Shown piece after piece: positions 31,706 to 40,951 of a stretch of 64,000 bases of DNA (positions within the stretch are counted from its first letter, which is position 1; each line of letters begins with the position of its first letter). The position numbers and the translations under genes are program-made. The notes beneath the pieces are model-generated. The model saw only the letters and a list, made by a program, of their open reading frames with translations. It was not told the origin of the DNA and did no database searches. Source of the DNA: Cedecea davisae DSM 4568. Lineage in GTDB: Bacteria > Pseudomonadota > Gammaproteobacteria > Enterobacterales > Enterobacteriaceae. The stretch lies in assembly GCF_000412335.2 (NCBI RefSeq), contig NZ_KE161030.1:1295354-1359353 (forward strand), written 5' to 3'.

Positions 31706-32776
31706 TCAGAGTTTAGGGAAGACCCAAACGTGCTGCTCGGGCAGAGACAAGCCATATTCACGAGCTTCACGTATCTCGCTGCCATAGGCACGGACAACAA
31801 AGTCATCGCCCGCGGTGCGGAACAGATACTCCCAGCGGTCGCCAAGGTACATGCTGGTCAACAGCGGCAGCTTCATGCCGTTATCACCCGGCTGTTCCAC
31901 CAGACGCACCTGCTCGACTCGTATTACGGCAGTGCCTTCCTGCCCGGCTTCGACGCCTTCACCTGCCAGCCCCCACAAAGCCCAGCCGCTGCCTTCTATG
32001 CGGGCTTTACCGTCTCGAACTTCAGTCACTTTGCCGTTTAGCCGGTTATTACTGCCCATAAACTCGGCGGTAAACAGCGTTTTTGGCGAGCCGTACATCT
32101 CCTGCGGCGTACCCTGCTGCTCTATTTTGCCGTTGTTCAGCAGCAGGATGCGGTCGGAAATCGCCATCGCCTCATTCTGGTCGTGGGTGACCATCAGCGC
32201 CGACAGCCCCAGCTTGATAATCAATTCGCGCAGGAACACTCTGGCCTCTTCGCGCAGCTTGGCATCAAGGTTGGAGAGCGGCTCATCAAGCAGAATAACA
32301 GGGGGGTTATAGACCAATGCCCGCCCGATGGCTACCCGCTGCTGCTGGCCGCCGGAGAGCTGGTAAGGGTGGCGTTTGCCGAGATGGCCCAGGCCCAGCT
32401 GGTCCAGCACCGCCTGAACCCGCTGGTTGATTTCCGCCGCCGCCACTTTGCGCAGTTTCAGCGGATAGGCAACGTTCTCAAACACCGTTTTATGCGGCCA
32501 CAGCGCGTAGGACTGAAATACCAGCCCCAGATTACGCTCTTCCGCCGGGATTTCTTTGCGAGTAGCGCCGTCAAAAACGTTATTTTTGCCGATAACAATA
32601 GCGCCCTGGCTCGGTTTTTCCAGCCCGGCAACGGCGCGCAGCAGCGTGGTTTTACCGCTTCCCGAAGGGCCAAGCAGCGACACGACCTCGCCGCGTTTTA
32701 GCTCCATAGAAACGCCTTTCAGCACCGGATTATCGCCGTAGGTTAAGTGCAGGTTCTCGACCGATAACTCAATCAT
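31706..32776 (-). CDS. ABC importer ATP-binding protein, ferric/organophosphate (AfuC/FbpC-like) family
   Basis: This is the ATPase of a three-gene importer. The length is 356 residues. Walker A is GPSGSGKTT, the signature LSGGQQQRV, Walker B ILLDEPLSNLD and the switch is VTHDQNEA. A C-terminal TOBE-type regulatory region follows from about residue 245. The closest families I recognise are FbpC/AfuC and the 2-aminoethylphosphonate transporters. Substrates there range from Fe(III) to hexose phosphates and phosphonates, so the substrate is not assigned. It overlaps the permease gene by eight bases and is the last gene of the operon. E. coli K-12 has no genes between rmf and fabA. Confidence 0.88.
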   Translation of the reverse strand: MIELSVENLHLTYGDNPVLKGVSMELKRGEVVSLLGPSGSGKTTLLRAVAGLEKPSQGAIVIGKNNVFDGATRKEIPAEERNLGLVFQSYALWPHKTVFENVAYPLKLRKVAAAEINQRVQAVLDQLGLGHLGKRHPYQLSGGQQQRVAIGRALVYNPPVILLDEPLSNLDAKLREEARVFLRELIIKLGLSALMVTHDQNEAMAISDRILLLNNGKIEQQGTPQEMYGSPKTLFTAEFMGSNNRLNGKVTEVRDGKARIEGSGWALWGLAGEGVEAGQEGTAVIRVEQVRLVEQPGDNGMKLPLLTSMYLGDRWEYLFRTAGDDFVVRAYGSEIREAREYGLSLPEQHVWVFPKL

Positions 32777-34538
32777 GTAATTTCACTCCAAAACGAAGGG
32801 CAATGCCCAGCCCTAACACCACAAGCAGAATATTAATAAACGAGAGCGCGGCGACGATATCAATCGCGCCAGCCGCCCAGAGCGAGACCAGCATGGAACC
32901 GATGGTTTCGGTGCCCGGAGAGAGCAGGTATACGCCGGTGGAATACTCGCGCTCGAAAATCAGGAACATCAGCAGCCATGAGCCGATCAGGCCGTATCGC
33001 GACAGCGGGATGGTGACGTGGCGGGTAATTTGCCCGCGCGTGGCTCCGGTACTGCGCGCGGCCTCTTCCAGCTCCGGCCCAACTTGTAATAGCGTTGAGG
33101 AGATAAGCCGCAGCCCGTAGGCCATCCACACTACGGTATAGGCGAGCCAGACGCTGAAAATGGTGCTGCGCAGCGAACGTAGCCAGACAATCAGGTTGTC
33201 ACGCAGCCACTGTGACCACGGCATGCCGGAAAGCCAGCCGGATTTCAGCGCATTGTCGAGCCACATCGGCAGGAATAAAAACACCCACAGAAAAGCAAGA
33301 CCGGCCAGCAGGCCCGGTACGGCGCGCGGCACCAGTACGCTGTAGTCGAGGAAGCGGGTTACGTTATCCGGCTTGCGGTGCATCGCGATGCCGATAAATA
33401 GATAACACGCTACCGCCAGCGCGCCGCCGATAACGCCGATAGCCATTGAGTTAACGATGGCGCGCAGCAGGTTCGGCTGCTCCCAGATGGTGCGGAAGGT
33501 GTTCAGAGACAGCTCGTCCCACAGCGAAACGCCGACGCCCCAGTTGGAAATAAAGGCGCGCAGCACCACGCCAATTAGCGGCACGCCGATGGTTACGGTC
33601 AGCCAGAAGGCGACAACCGCTCCGGCAACCCAGCGCCATTTACCCAGCGGCAGGGCACGAGCCTGAGAGGCTTTGCCTTTGACGGTGACAAACCGGTTGG
33701 CGGTGCGCATAAGACGGCGCTGGAGCATCACCAGCGGGATAGTGATGCAAATCAGCACCACGGCTACCGCCGCCATCAGATGATAAGACGGCGTCCCAAG
33801 TTTATTGGTCAACTGGTAGAGATAAGTTGCCAGTACCATGTTGCCTTCAGGGTCACCCAGGACCAGCATCAGGCCAAACACTTCCAGGCCGAGGAAGAAC
33901 AGCAACACCGTGGCGTACAGCATCGCCGGGCGCACCATCGGCAGGCTGACGGCGGTCATCACCTGAAGAGGAGAGGCTCCGGCGGTACGGGCCGCTTCTT
34001 CGACATCTGAGCCAACGCTGCGCAGCGCCGAAGAGATATAGAGATAGGCGTGCGGAACGTGGGTCAGCCCGGCAATCACCACGATGCTGGACATGTCGTA
34101 GATATTCCACGGTACAAAACCAATCAGCGACTGCGCCCACAGAGAGAAGAAGCCCACCGGCCCGGCGGCCACAACATAGCCAAAGCCGAGAACCATAGGC
34201 GAAACAAAGATGGGCACCAGAATCAACGGCTCAATGATACGCCTGCCAGGCAGGTCGGTACGCACCATCAAAAAGGCCAGGATCCCACCCAGCGGAATAG
34301 CGATGACTACCAGCCCGAATGCCAGAATAAAGCCGCTCTTCAGCGCCTTATAGAAGTCAGGGTCGGTAAAGATGAAAGCAAAGGACTCAAGACTCCACTC
34401 TTTTGACGGCGAGAAAAACGGCGCGGAGAGGAAGCTTTGTATAACGATAAACGACAGCGGAATATAGATAACCAGCGCAGTTATCAGCACCACAATGCCG
34501 CGCGGCAGGCTCTGCCACTTTCTGCGAAATGCATCCAT
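32769..34538 (-). CDS. ABC importer permease, ferric/organophosphate (AfuB/FbpB-like), two fused halves
   Basis: This is the inner-membrane permease, 589 residues long, built from two homologous binding-protein-dependent permease halves. Each half has a coupling-loop EAA motif: EEAARTAGASPLQVMTAVSLP near residues 180-200 and EEAARSTGATRGQITRHVTIP near 485-505. About twelve hydrophobic segments can be read, the first just after the N-terminus (GIVVLITALVIYIPLSFIV). The duplicated permease in one chain is characteristic of the ferric-type family. It lies 87 bases after the binding-protein gene, across a hairpin. Confidence 0.88.
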   Translation of the reverse strand: MDAFRRKWQSLPRGIVVLITALVIYIPLSFIVIQSFLSAPFFSPSKEWSLESFAFIFTDPDFYKALKSGFILAFGLVVIAIPLGGILAFLMVRTDLPGRRIIEPLILVPIFVSPMVLGFGYVVAAGPVGFFSLWAQSLIGFVPWNIYDMSSIVVIAGLTHVPHAYLYISSALRSVGSDVEEAARTAGASPLQVMTAVSLPMVRPAMLYATVLLFFLGLEVFGLMLVLGDPEGNMVLATYLYQLTNKLGTPSYHLMAAVAVVLICITIPLVMLQRRLMRTANRFVTVKGKASQARALPLGKWRWVAGAVVAFWLTVTIGVPLIGVVLRAFISNWGVGVSLWDELSLNTFRTIWEQPNLLRAIVNSMAIGVIGGALAVACYLFIGIAMHRKPDNVTRFLDYSVLVPRAVPGLLAGLAFLWVFLFLPMWLDNALKSGWLSGMPWSQWLRDNLIVWLRSLRSTIFSVWLAYTVVWMAYGLRLISSTLLQVGPELEEAARSTGATRGQITRHVTIPLSRYGLIGSWLLMFLIFEREYSTGVYLLSPGTETIGSMLVSLWAAGAIDIVAALSFINILLVVLGLGIALRFGVKLHD

Positions 34539-34592
34539 GTAACTATCCCTCAGGTCAGTAAGCCTGAATAACGTAGTGCGTTGGAGTAATAG

Positions 34593-34616
34593 GAGGCACT
34601 CCCGAAGAAGCGCCTC
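34593..34616 (-). terminator. Intra-operon hairpin between binding protein and permease genes
   Basis: On the minus strand GAGGCGC pairs with GTGCCTC, seven pairs with one G-U. It lies ten bases past the binding-protein stop without a T run. Such hairpins often let the binding-protein mRNA accumulate over the transporter mRNA. Confidence 0.55.
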
Positions 34617-34625
34617 ATGCAGGGG

Positions 34626-35714
34626 TTATTTGGCGGCGGCTTCGCGCCATTGCTTGATGTAATCGAGGCGTTTTTTCTGCTGCAAGTATTCGAGCAGGGT
34701 TTCATCAACCGGGATAGGTTTCAGCGCGTTGCCCAGCTTTTTGGTCAAGCCGTCAATATCGTTGTCGCCTTCTACGTCATTGCGGATAGACGGAATATCC
34801 GCCTGGTTGGCGAGGATGTTCTGCCCTTTCTCAGACAGCACATAGTCTATCCACAGCCTGGCGGCGTTGCCGTTTTTAGCCTGTTCGCTGATGAAGGACA
34901 CGCGGGAAAGCACCAGCGTGTAGTCTTTGGGATAAGCAATACCCAGCGAGGCGTCCGTTTTGGCGCGGGCTTCGGCGTAGGAGCCGAGGATGTTGAAGCC
35001 GATAAGGTTTTCACCGGAGGAGACTCGCTCCATCATCGTACCGGTGGAAGACTGGACCGCCAGACCACCTTTAGCAACGTCTGCCAGGGTCTTGAAGTAG
35101 TTCGGATCGGCCTTATAGTCCTGCACCGAGAGCATAAAACCGAGGCCAGATTTTTCGATATCGTAAGTGGTGACTTTTTTGCTGAACTTTTCCGGCTGGC
35201 TGGCGATAAGCTTAGCCAGCGCCGCGTGGCTGTCCGGCACTTCATTAGCCGGGATCAGGCGTTTGTTATAGATAAAGATAACCGGCTCGTAGGTCGTGCC
35301 GTAGGCTTTGTCTTTCCACACCGCCCATTTAGGCAACTGGCCCTGCTCGGGAGATTTGTATTCCTGAGCGTAGTCGGTGGCAAGCTTGAGCGCGGTATCC
35401 ATCGAGGAGCTCCAGACCACGTCGCCGCTGGTACCGCCTGCCGCCTGCTCGCTGATATAACGGTTGTACAGCTCGGTACTGTTCATATCGTTATATTCTA
35501 CCTTAATGCCCGGGTAAGCCGCTTCGAACCCCTGGATAAGCGGTGCGGCGGTTTTGGTATCGGTGGTGGAGTAGAGCACCACTTTGCCTTCTTTGGTCGC
35601 GGCGTCGATGATTTTTTGATATTCGGCCGGGTAACCCTGAGGCACGGCAGAAAGCGCGGAGGTAGAGAGCAGCACGGTAGAAGCGATTAAAGAGATGCGT
35701 AACTTATTCGACAT
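34626..35714 (-). CDS. Periplasmic binding protein of ferric/organophosphate-type ABC importer
   Basis: This is the first gene of the importer operon, 362 residues long. A signal peptide runs to about residue 23 (LSTSALSA). The mature protein has ferric-binding-protein-family features: VVLYSTTDTKTAAPLIQGF near the N-terminus, YNDMNSTELYNRY, YNKRLIP in the hinge region and VLSEKGQNIL near the C-terminus. I do not see an obvious paired-tyrosine iron site. Related AfuA proteins bind sugar phosphates, so iron should not be assumed. An AGAGG ribosome site precedes the ATG. Confidence 0.87.
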   Translation of the reverse strand: MSNKLRISLIASTVLLSTSALSAVPQGYPAEYQKIIDAATKEGKVVLYSTTDTKTAAPLIQGFEAAYPGIKVEYNDMNSTELYNRYISEQAAGGTSGDVVWSSSMDTALKLATDYAQEYKSPEQGQLPKWAVWKDKAYGTTYEPVIFIYNKRLIPANEVPDSHAALAKLIASQPEKFSKKVTTYDIEKSGLGFMLSVQDYKADPNYFKTLADVAKGGLAVQSSTGTMMERVSSGENLIGFNILGSYAEARAKTDASLGIAYPKDYTLVLSRVSFISEQAKNGNAARLWIDYVLSEKGQNILANQADIPSIRNDVEGDNDIDGLTKKLGNALKPIPVDETLLEYLQQKKRLDYIKQWREAAAK

Positions 35715-35884
35715 TATTGTTAACCTCTAGTTACATTTGAGAAACTAAAAATCAACATAGCGTATAACCTTTGCCAGACAAGAGGGGGCGTTTTTTATCT
35801 TTACGATTTGTGATTTCGAACGTTGTTTAAGCAATTAACACCATAAAAACCACGGAGGAAGTTCGCGGATTGGCGTTTGGCAAA

Positions 35885-35918
35885 AACAAAAAAAGCACCC
35901 ATTGATGACAATGGATGC
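35885..35918 (-). terminator. Terminator of fabA
   Basis: GCACCCATTG (35895-35904) pairs with CAATGGATGC (35909-35918), with one G-U pair on the minus strand. The A-rich tract at 35882-35894 is the minus-strand T run. Confidence 0.85.
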
Positions 35919-35946
35919 CTTATCGGTAAAGCTTAATGAAATCGTA

Positions 35947-36465
35947 TTAGAAAGCGGTAGTGTCTTTAAACAGACCCACTTTCATGTCGGTGGCGGTGTA
36001 AATCACGCGGCCATCAACCAGCACTTCGCCATCGGCCATGCCCATAATCAGGCGACGATTGATAACGCGCTTAAAATGAATACGGTAGCTGACTTTTTTT
36101 GCCGTTGGCAGGATTTGCCCCGCCAGTTTGACCTCGCCCACGCCCAGCGCGCGGCCTTTGCCTTCGCCGCCGAGCCAGCCCAGGTAGAAACCAACCAACT
36201 GCCACATTGCGTCCAGGCCCAGACAGCCAGGCATTACCGGATCGCCAATAAAGTGGCAAGCAAAGAACCAGAGATCAGGGGTGATATCTAATTCTGCTTC
36301 AACGTAACCTTTATCGAAGTTACCGCCGTCTTCGGTCATCTTGACCACGCGGTCCATCATCAGCATAGGAGGTGCGGGTAACCGTGGGCCTTCAGCGCCA
36401 AACAGTTCGCCACGCCCTGAGGCAAGAAGATCTTCTTTCGTATAGGATTCGCGTTTATCTACCAT
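35947..36465 (-). CDS. fabA: 3-hydroxydecanoyl-ACP dehydratase/isomerase FabA
   Basis: FabA dehydrates 3-hydroxydecanoyl-ACP and isomerises the product to cis-3-decenoyl-ACP, the branch point of unsaturated fatty acid synthesis. The length is 172 residues, as in E. coli. The hot-dog fold shows the catalytic His region [22 protein letters not shown] and a distal [18 protein letters not shown]. Promoter-proximal FadR and FabR sites lie upstream, overlapping the end of lonH. E. coli has the same lonH-fabA order. Confidence 0.98.
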   Translation of the reverse strand: MVDKRESYTKEDLLASGRGELFGAEGPRLPAPPMLMMDRVVKMTEDGGNFDKGYVEAELDITPDLWFFACHFIGDPVMPGCLGLDAMWQLVGFYLGWLGGEGKGRALGVGEVKLAGQILPTAKKVSYRIHFKRVINRRLIMGMADGEVLVDGRVIYTATDMKVGLFKDTTAF

Positions 36466-36503
36466 GTCTACAGTAAGCCTTTTTATAATGAAGCACGCAG
36501 GTT

Positions 36504-36521
36504 AGCTAACACGTGTACGCT
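36504..36521. promoter_or_regulatory. FabR operator upstream of fabA
   Basis: On the minus strand the 18-mer AGCGTACACGTGTTAGCT matches the FabR palindrome AGCgtACAnnTGTtcGCT at nearly all positions. It starts 39 bases before the fabA ATG. FabR represses unsaturated fatty acid synthesis genes. Confidence 0.8.
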
Positions 36522-36539
36522 CAACAAGTCCGATCAGTT
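36521..36539. promoter_or_regulatory. FadR operator upstream of fabA
   Basis: On the minus strand AACTGATCGGACTTGTTGA is nearly the same as the E. coli fabA FadR activator site. It abuts the FabR site and covers the lonH stop codon (36534-36536). Confidence 0.8.
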
Positions 36540-38288
36540 GTGGTTGAACCAGTTGAGCCAGCGTAGCGGCCAGGGGAAACGATGGCGAACATCCGGTGCC
36601 AGCGCCTGAGCAATACGCTCCTGCACCGCGCGCATCAGGGTATTCTGCCCTTCGCCGTCCCACGGGAGACTGGTCAATAACGGTAATGCATCGGCTATGT
36701 CGTCAATTGCCCAGATGGAAAATTTATTTTGCTCAACGGCTTCCAGCACATCTTTATGCAGCGAAAGATGGCGCACGTTGGCCGAAGGAATAATCACGCC
36801 CTGCTGGCCGCTGAATTCACGCTGCTGGCAGATGCGGAAGAAACCTTCAATTTTTTCGTTCAGCCCGCCCACCGGCTGCACGCGACCAAACTGATCTACC
36901 GATCCGGTAATCGCGATGTGTTGATAAATCGGCACATTGGAGAGGGCGCTGATAAGCGCACACAGCTCGGCCATCGAGGCGCTATCGCCATCCACTTCGC
37001 TGTAGGACTGCTCGAAGGTGATGGAAGCTGAGAACGGGATCTGCTGATCGAGCTGCAGCTCGGACATCAGAAACGCCTGCATGATCATCATGCCTTTGGC
37101 ATGAATGTTACCGCCAAGCTCGGCTTTACGCTCAACGTCGGTGAACTCGCCGTCGCCCACGTGTACCACGCAGCTAATGCGGGACGGCTCGCCAAACGCG
37201 CGAGGGTGGCCGGGAAACTCAATCACCGACAGGGCGTTGATTTGGCCTATCATCTCGCCTTCGGTTTCAATCAGGATTTGCTCGAGCAGGATTTCATCCT
37301 GCATGCGCTCGGCAAGGAAACCTTCTCGCCATTCGCGTTGCTCGAGCATTTGCTGAAGCTGCTCCGCGGTGAAGGTGCTTTCCCCGGTAAACGGCGCGAC
37401 TTCGCGCAGCTGGCGTGAAATCCATGAAGGGCAGAGCGGGAGCATCTCCTGGTCGCCGGTATAGCGAACCGCTTCGCGAATCAGAGGCTGCCAGGCATCT
37501 GCCGCTGGAGCTGGTAAGGATTTAGCGTCGGCAACGGCGTAGATCCACTGGCACCACAGCGCCATTTCGTCAGGCGAGGCGATTTGCAGGTTATCTTCAA
37601 ACTCGCTGTAGATTGCCGATGAAACCAGGTCCATCTCCATTTCCTGGAAGTCCGCCAGCGAGTCACGCTCGCCGACCAGAATTAGCTTGAAATCAAGCTC
37701 CAGCGAAGGGATTTTAACCGGCAGCGGGCGCGTTTCGTCCGGCGAGACCCAGTCGAAGCGACCCTGGATCATCATCTGTTTTAAGCGTAACCACAGTAGA
37801 GGCTGAGCCAGCACGCTGCGTAGGGAGAGGATTAATACGCCGCCGTTGGCACGATGGATAAGGCCTGGCTCCAGGGTGACTTCCCCGGCAAATTGACGCA
37901 CGCAGCCGAAAAGCTGCTCAGACTCAACCCAGTCAGCGGCGATAATTTCTCCGCTGGAGGCGAAGTTATCATCGCTTTGTTCAGCCGGACGCAGGCTAAC
38001 GCGGCTGCCTTCAATAAGGTAATGTCCGCCGGTAAGCACTTCGGCTTCACCGCGCGTTTCCTCAACGGCCGCTGCAATAAGATCCAGATATTCTTGCTCT
38101 TCCGGGGCTTTTATTAGCATCAGGTCTGAGGAAGAGACGGAAAGGTTGAGTTGCTCAATCCCATAAACTAAACGGGGCTGAACGGCGGAGAGAGGGGCAG
38201 AGTCGGTATCATAAGGCTGTGCAAAAATTTCCTGATAGCTTTCGGTATCAGGCACCAGGGCACGCCAGTCAAGTCGATTAGTCGTCAA
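36534..38288 (-). CDS. lonH: Lon-like protease LonH (YcbZ)
   Basis: LonH has a Lon-type Ser-Lys protease domain with a degenerate N-terminal ATPase-like region; its substrates are poorly defined. It has 584 residues from a TTG at 38288 (586 in E. coli). The catalytic serine is Ser436 in EVDGDSAS and the lysine Lys479 in GGLNEKIEGF, 43 residues apart as in Lon. The frame is open back to 38387, but a TATAAT -10 at 38325-38330 lies inside that extension, so translation from there would need another promoter. There is no clear ribosome site before the TTG. matP is divergent. Confidence 0.9.
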   Translation of the reverse strand: MTTNRLDWRALVPDTESYQEIFAQPYDTDSAPLSAVQPRLVYGIEQLNLSVSSSDLMLIKAPEEQEYLDLIAAAVEETRGEAEVLTGGHYLIEGSRVSLRPAEQSDDNFASSGEIIAADWVESEQLFGCVRQFAGEVTLEPGLIHRANGGVLILSLRSVLAQPLLWLRLKQMMIQGRFDWVSPDETRPLPVKIPSLELDFKLILVGERDSLADFQEMEMDLVSSAIYSEFEDNLQIASPDEMALWCQWIYAVADAKSLPAPAADAWQPLIREAVRYTGDQEMLPLCPSWISRQLREVAPFTGESTFTAEQLQQMLEQREWREGFLAERMQDEILLEQILIETEGEMIGQINALSVIEFPGHPRAFGEPSRISCVVHVGDGEFTDVERKAELGGNIHAKGMMIMQAFLMSELQLDQQIPFSASITFEQSYSEVDGDSASMAELCALISALSNVPIYQHIAITGSVDQFGRVQPVGGLNEKIEGFFRICQQREFSGQQGVIIPSANVRHLSLHKDVLEAVEQNKFSIWAIDDIADALPLLTSLPWDGEGQNTLMRAVQERIAQALAPDVRHRFPWPLRWLNWFNHN

Positions 38289-38324
38289 AGTCGCTATATT
38301 TTTTAATGAGATGTCAAAGGCGCG

Positions 38325-38330
38325 ATTATA
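38325..38330 (-). promoter_or_regulatory. Candidate lonH -10 element
   Basis: A perfect TATAAT on the minus strand, about 37 bases upstream of the TTG start, predicts a short leader of roughly 30 bases. No good -35 is visible. Confidence 0.5.
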
Positions 38331-38464
38331 CAAGAATCGCTCGGGTAGCACACGGATAAAGCAGCAACACAGTTTTATCCCCCTCACAGCTTTGATTTTC
38401 AGTTCAGCGAATGGCGTAAAAACTGTTATTCTGAACTAAGTTACACGGTCACACTGAGATCGCA

Positions 38465-38917
38465 ATGAAATATCAACAGTTGGAAAATCTCGAGAGCGGC
38501 TGGAAGTGGAAGTATCTGGTCAAGAAGCATCGCGAAGGAGAGTTGATCACGCGGTACATCGAAGCCAGTGCAGCCCAGGAGGCCGTGGAGCAGCTTCTGA
38601 CGCTGGAAAATGTGCCTGTTCTGGTCCAGAACTGGATTGAACAGCATATGAATCCGGCGCTGCATAACCGCATGAAGCAGACGATTCGCGCGCGGCGTAA
38701 GAGGCATTTTAACGCCGAGCATCAGCACACCCGTAAAAAATCCATCGACCTGGAATACCTGGTCTGGCAACGTCTGGCCGGGCTTGCGCAGCGGCGCGGT
38801 AATACGCTTTCCGAAACCATCGTTCAGCTGATTGAAGATGCCGAACGTAAAGAGAAAGTAGAAACCACGATGTCGACGCTGAAGCAGGATCTGCAGGCTA
38901 TGCTGGGCAAAAAGTAG
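38465..38917 (+). CDS. matP: Macrodomain Ter protein MatP
   Basis: MatP binds matS sites in the Ter macrodomain and links terminus DNA to the divisome through ZapB. The length is 150 residues, as in E. coli. An N-terminal four-helix bundle ([18 protein letters not shown]) precedes a ribbon-helix-helix DNA-binding region ([19 protein letters not shown], about residues 88-107) and a C-terminal coiled coil. It is divergent from lonH and converges on ompA across a shared terminator. Its presence suggests a position near the replication terminus half, but I did not identify matS sites. Confidence 0.97.
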   Translation: MKYQQLENLESGWKWKYLVKKHREGELITRYIEASAAQEAVEQLLTLENVPVLVQNWIEQHMNPALHNRMKQTIRARRKRHFNAEHQHTRKKSIDLEYLVWQRLAGLAQRRGNTLSETIVQLIEDAERKEKVETTMSTLKQDLQAMLGKK

Positions 38918-38964
38918 TTTGCCCCTGAAGGCGGTGGCGTGAAATTCGCTAAATAACTACCAAT

Positions 38965-38991
38965 AAAAAACCCCGCCATGGCGGGGTTTTT
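38965..38991. terminator. Bidirectional terminator between matP and ompA
   Basis: CCCCGC (38971-38976) pairs with GCGGGG (38981-38986), with flanking A and T runs extending the stem. Confidence 0.9.
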
Positions 38992-39007
38992 GTCAAGGAA
39001 GGGTAAC

Positions 39008-40063
39008 TTATGCCGCAGGCTGAGTTACAACTTCTTTAACACCTTTAACTTCGATCTCAACACGACGATCTGGAGCCAGGCAGTCGATCAGTTTAGCTTT
39101 AGGCGCTACGTTGTCACAGGTGTTGCCAGTAACTGGGTTAGCTTTGCCCATGCCACGTGGAGAGATTTTGTTTGCCGGGATACCTTTAGAGATCAGGTAA
39201 TCAACAACGCTCTGTGCACGTTTTTCAGACAGTTTAGCATTGTACTGCTCAGAACCGATACGGTCAGTGTAGCCCAGAACAACTACGGAACCGTCTTTCG
39301 GATCCAGGTTGCTCAGCTGGGTGTACAGCTGATCCAGAGCCTGCTGGCCTTCTGGTTTCAGAGTAGCTTTGTTGAAGTTGAACAGAACGTCAGACTTCAG
39401 AGTGAAGTGCTTGGTCTGTACTTCTGGAGCTGGTGCCGGAGCTGGAGCTACAACCGGAGCTGCATCTTCCTGCTGACCGAAACGGTAGGAAACACCTACG
39501 CTCAGCATGCCGTTGTCCGGACGAACACCTACAGTCTGTGCGTCGCCGATGTTGTTAACCCACTGGTATTCCAGACGGGTAGCGATGTCACGGGTAACAG
39601 CCCACTCAACACCACCAGCGAATACTGGGGAAACACCGGTGTCGTGGTCTTTACCAGCGATGCTGTTTTTGGAGTCTGCACGCCAAACCATACCACCCAG
39701 ACGAGTATAAACGTCCAGATCGTCAGTGATTGGGTAACCCAGTTTAGCGGTCAGCTGTACGCCCTGTGCTTTGAAAGCACCGCTAACTTCGCTGCCTTTG
39801 TAAGGCATACGGCCAAGCCAGTCGTAACCCATTTCAAAACCAACGTACGGGTTAACCTGATAACCACCGAAGGCACCAGCGCCCAGTTGGCTTTCATGCG
39901 TTGCGCCGTTGTTTTGCAGGTCCTTGTTATACCAGCCGGTATCGTGGAACTGAGACCAGCCCAGTTTGCCACCTGCATACCAGGTGTTATCTTTCGGTGC
40001 GGCCTGCGCTACGGTAGCGAAGCCAGCCAGTGCCACTGCAATCGCGATAGCTGTCTTTTTCAT
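39008..40063 (-). CDS. ompA: Outer membrane protein A
   Basis: OmpA is an abundant eight-stranded outer-membrane barrel with a periplasmic peptidoglycan-binding domain. It has 351 residues from MKKTAIA at 40063 (346 in E. coli). The ATG at 40087 extends the frame into the known leader and is rejected. The signal peptide ends at VAQA. The barrel covers about residues 22-195, then comes a short Ala-Pro hinge (APAPAPAPE), then the OmpA-like domain with [16 protein letters not shown] and the cysteine pair in [29 protein letters not shown] ribosome site precedes the start. Confidence 0.98.
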   Translation of the reverse strand: MKKTAIAIAVALAGFATVAQAAPKDNTWYAGGKLGWSQFHDTGWYNKDLQNNGATHESQLGAGAFGGYQVNPYVGFEMGYDWLGRMPYKGSEVSGAFKAQGVQLTAKLGYPITDDLDVYTRLGGMVWRADSKNSIAGKDHDTGVSPVFAGGVEWAVTRDIATRLEYQWVNNIGDAQTVGVRPDNGMLSVGVSYRFGQQEDAAPVVAPAPAPAPEVQTKHFTLKSDVLFNFNKATLKPEGQQALDQLYTQLSNLDPKDGSVVVLGYTDRIGSEQYNAKLSEKRAQSVVDYLISKGIPANKISPRGMGKANPVTGNTCDNVAPKAKLIDCLAPDRRVEIEVKGVKEVVTQPAA

Positions 40064-40204
40064 TTTTTGCGCCTCATTATCATCCAAAAGGCCATGAGCT
40101 CTAAACCAATTTAAAGCCCAGGGTTAAATCCTTCGCCCGGGTTTATGCTCAATTGTTACTCTACCGATATATCGGTGTTATGAAGAGCAACCCTGGCGAG
40201 GTAA

Positions 40205-40232
40205 AGTCTACAACGTAGTTGAAAAGTTACAA
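40205..40232 (-). promoter_or_regulatory. ompA promoter
   Basis: On the minus strand TTGTAA (40227-40232) and TAGACT (40205-40210) are 16 bases apart, matching the E. coli ompA promoter as I recall it. The implied leader is about 135 bases, close to the 134-base stabilising 5' UTR known in E. coli. A CRP-like GACGGACTTCACAC lies just upstream. Confidence 0.72.
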
Positions 40233-40307
40233 GTGTGAAGTCCGTCAGGCATATGAAAAAAAACGACTTGCATACATATTTTATTACAGAATGGCCTGTT
40301 TTTTGAA

Positions 40308-40334
40308 CACTGGGTTCCATGGAAGAACCCAGTG
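40308..40334. repeat. Inverted repeat between sulA and the ompA promoter
   Basis: CACTGGGTTC (40308-40317) pairs perfectly with GAACCCAGTG (40325-40334). Neither flank has a T run, so an intrinsic sulA terminator is unproven. Apart from this and the ompA promoter and leader, the 357-base gap 40064-40420 shows nothing. Confidence 0.6.
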
Positions 40335-40420
40335 GATCCGCCGTATGACGGGGAATTTTGAGTAATGACAGCGGATTATATGGCACGGAGAAAAAATACC
40401 AGGATTTCTCCTAAATTTAC

Positions 40421-40930
40421 TTAATGATACAAACTAGAATGAATTTTTAGGCCATTTCGCGGTCTGGAACCGGATGATCCCCTGCTGGTTGGACGCATAA
40501 TGAAGCCCATTGCGTTGCCAGCTTCAGCGGCGAGGGTCAGTCTCAAATGTTCTTCATCTGTTAATTCTTCGGGCAACCAGCCTATCACTACGCTGTAATT
40601 TCCGGTTTGCAGCGCCTTTACCATCGCCTCTACTGTATAGAGCGGATCTAACTGGCTTGCCTGCATCACTTTTGCCAGCGGAAGCCCGGCGGCCTGCAGC
40701 CATTCACGGCTGAGCTTTTGCTGCGGGGTAAGCCATAACTGCCAGCGAGATTGTTGCCCTAGCTGCTGCAATAAAGGTAGCAGAATAAACTGTGTTACCC
40801 ACGGGCAGTCTTCACTGTAGACCATTTCACTGATTAACCCCTGTGTACTGTTATCAGATAACGGCCGGGCAGGGGAGTGCGCGGCTACTGCAACATGACG
40901 AAAGTGAGTTTGTAAGTTCTGTGAGTGCAT
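40421..40930 (-). CDS. sulA: SOS cell-division inhibitor SulA
   Basis: SulA binds FtsZ and blocks Z-ring formation after DNA damage; Lon removes it later. The length is 169 residues, as in E. coli. The N-terminal 35 residues diverge, while the core [28 protein letters not shown] and [10 protein letters not shown] are conserved. The C-terminal KIHSSLYH, important for Lon recognition in E. coli, is also kept. A LexA box lies in the promoter. Confidence 0.97.
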   Translation of the reverse strand: MHSQNLQTHFRHVAVAAHSPARPLSDNSTQGLISEMVYSEDCPWVTQFILLPLLQQLGQQSRWQLWLTPQQKLSREWLQAAGLPLAKVMQASQLDPLYTVEAMVKALQTGNYSVVIGWLPEELTDEEHLRLTLAAEAGNAMGFIMRPTSRGSSGSRPRNGLKIHSSLYH

Positions 40931-40951
40931 AGTGAGTCCCGCCTGATGGGT

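Noticed and set aside
34617..35690. 357-codon plus-strand ORF opposite the importer binding protein
   Set aside because: No recognisable motifs, no ribosome site, and complete overlap with a gene that has a signal peptide and family features.
38465..38917. matS sites near matP
   Set aside because: I looked for GTGAC-RNY-GTCAC by eye and found none I trust; a pattern search would be needed.
38978..40114. 378-codon ORF on the plus strand opposite ompA
   Set aside because: It is antisense to a clear ompA gene; long open antisense frames are common opposite strongly biased codons.
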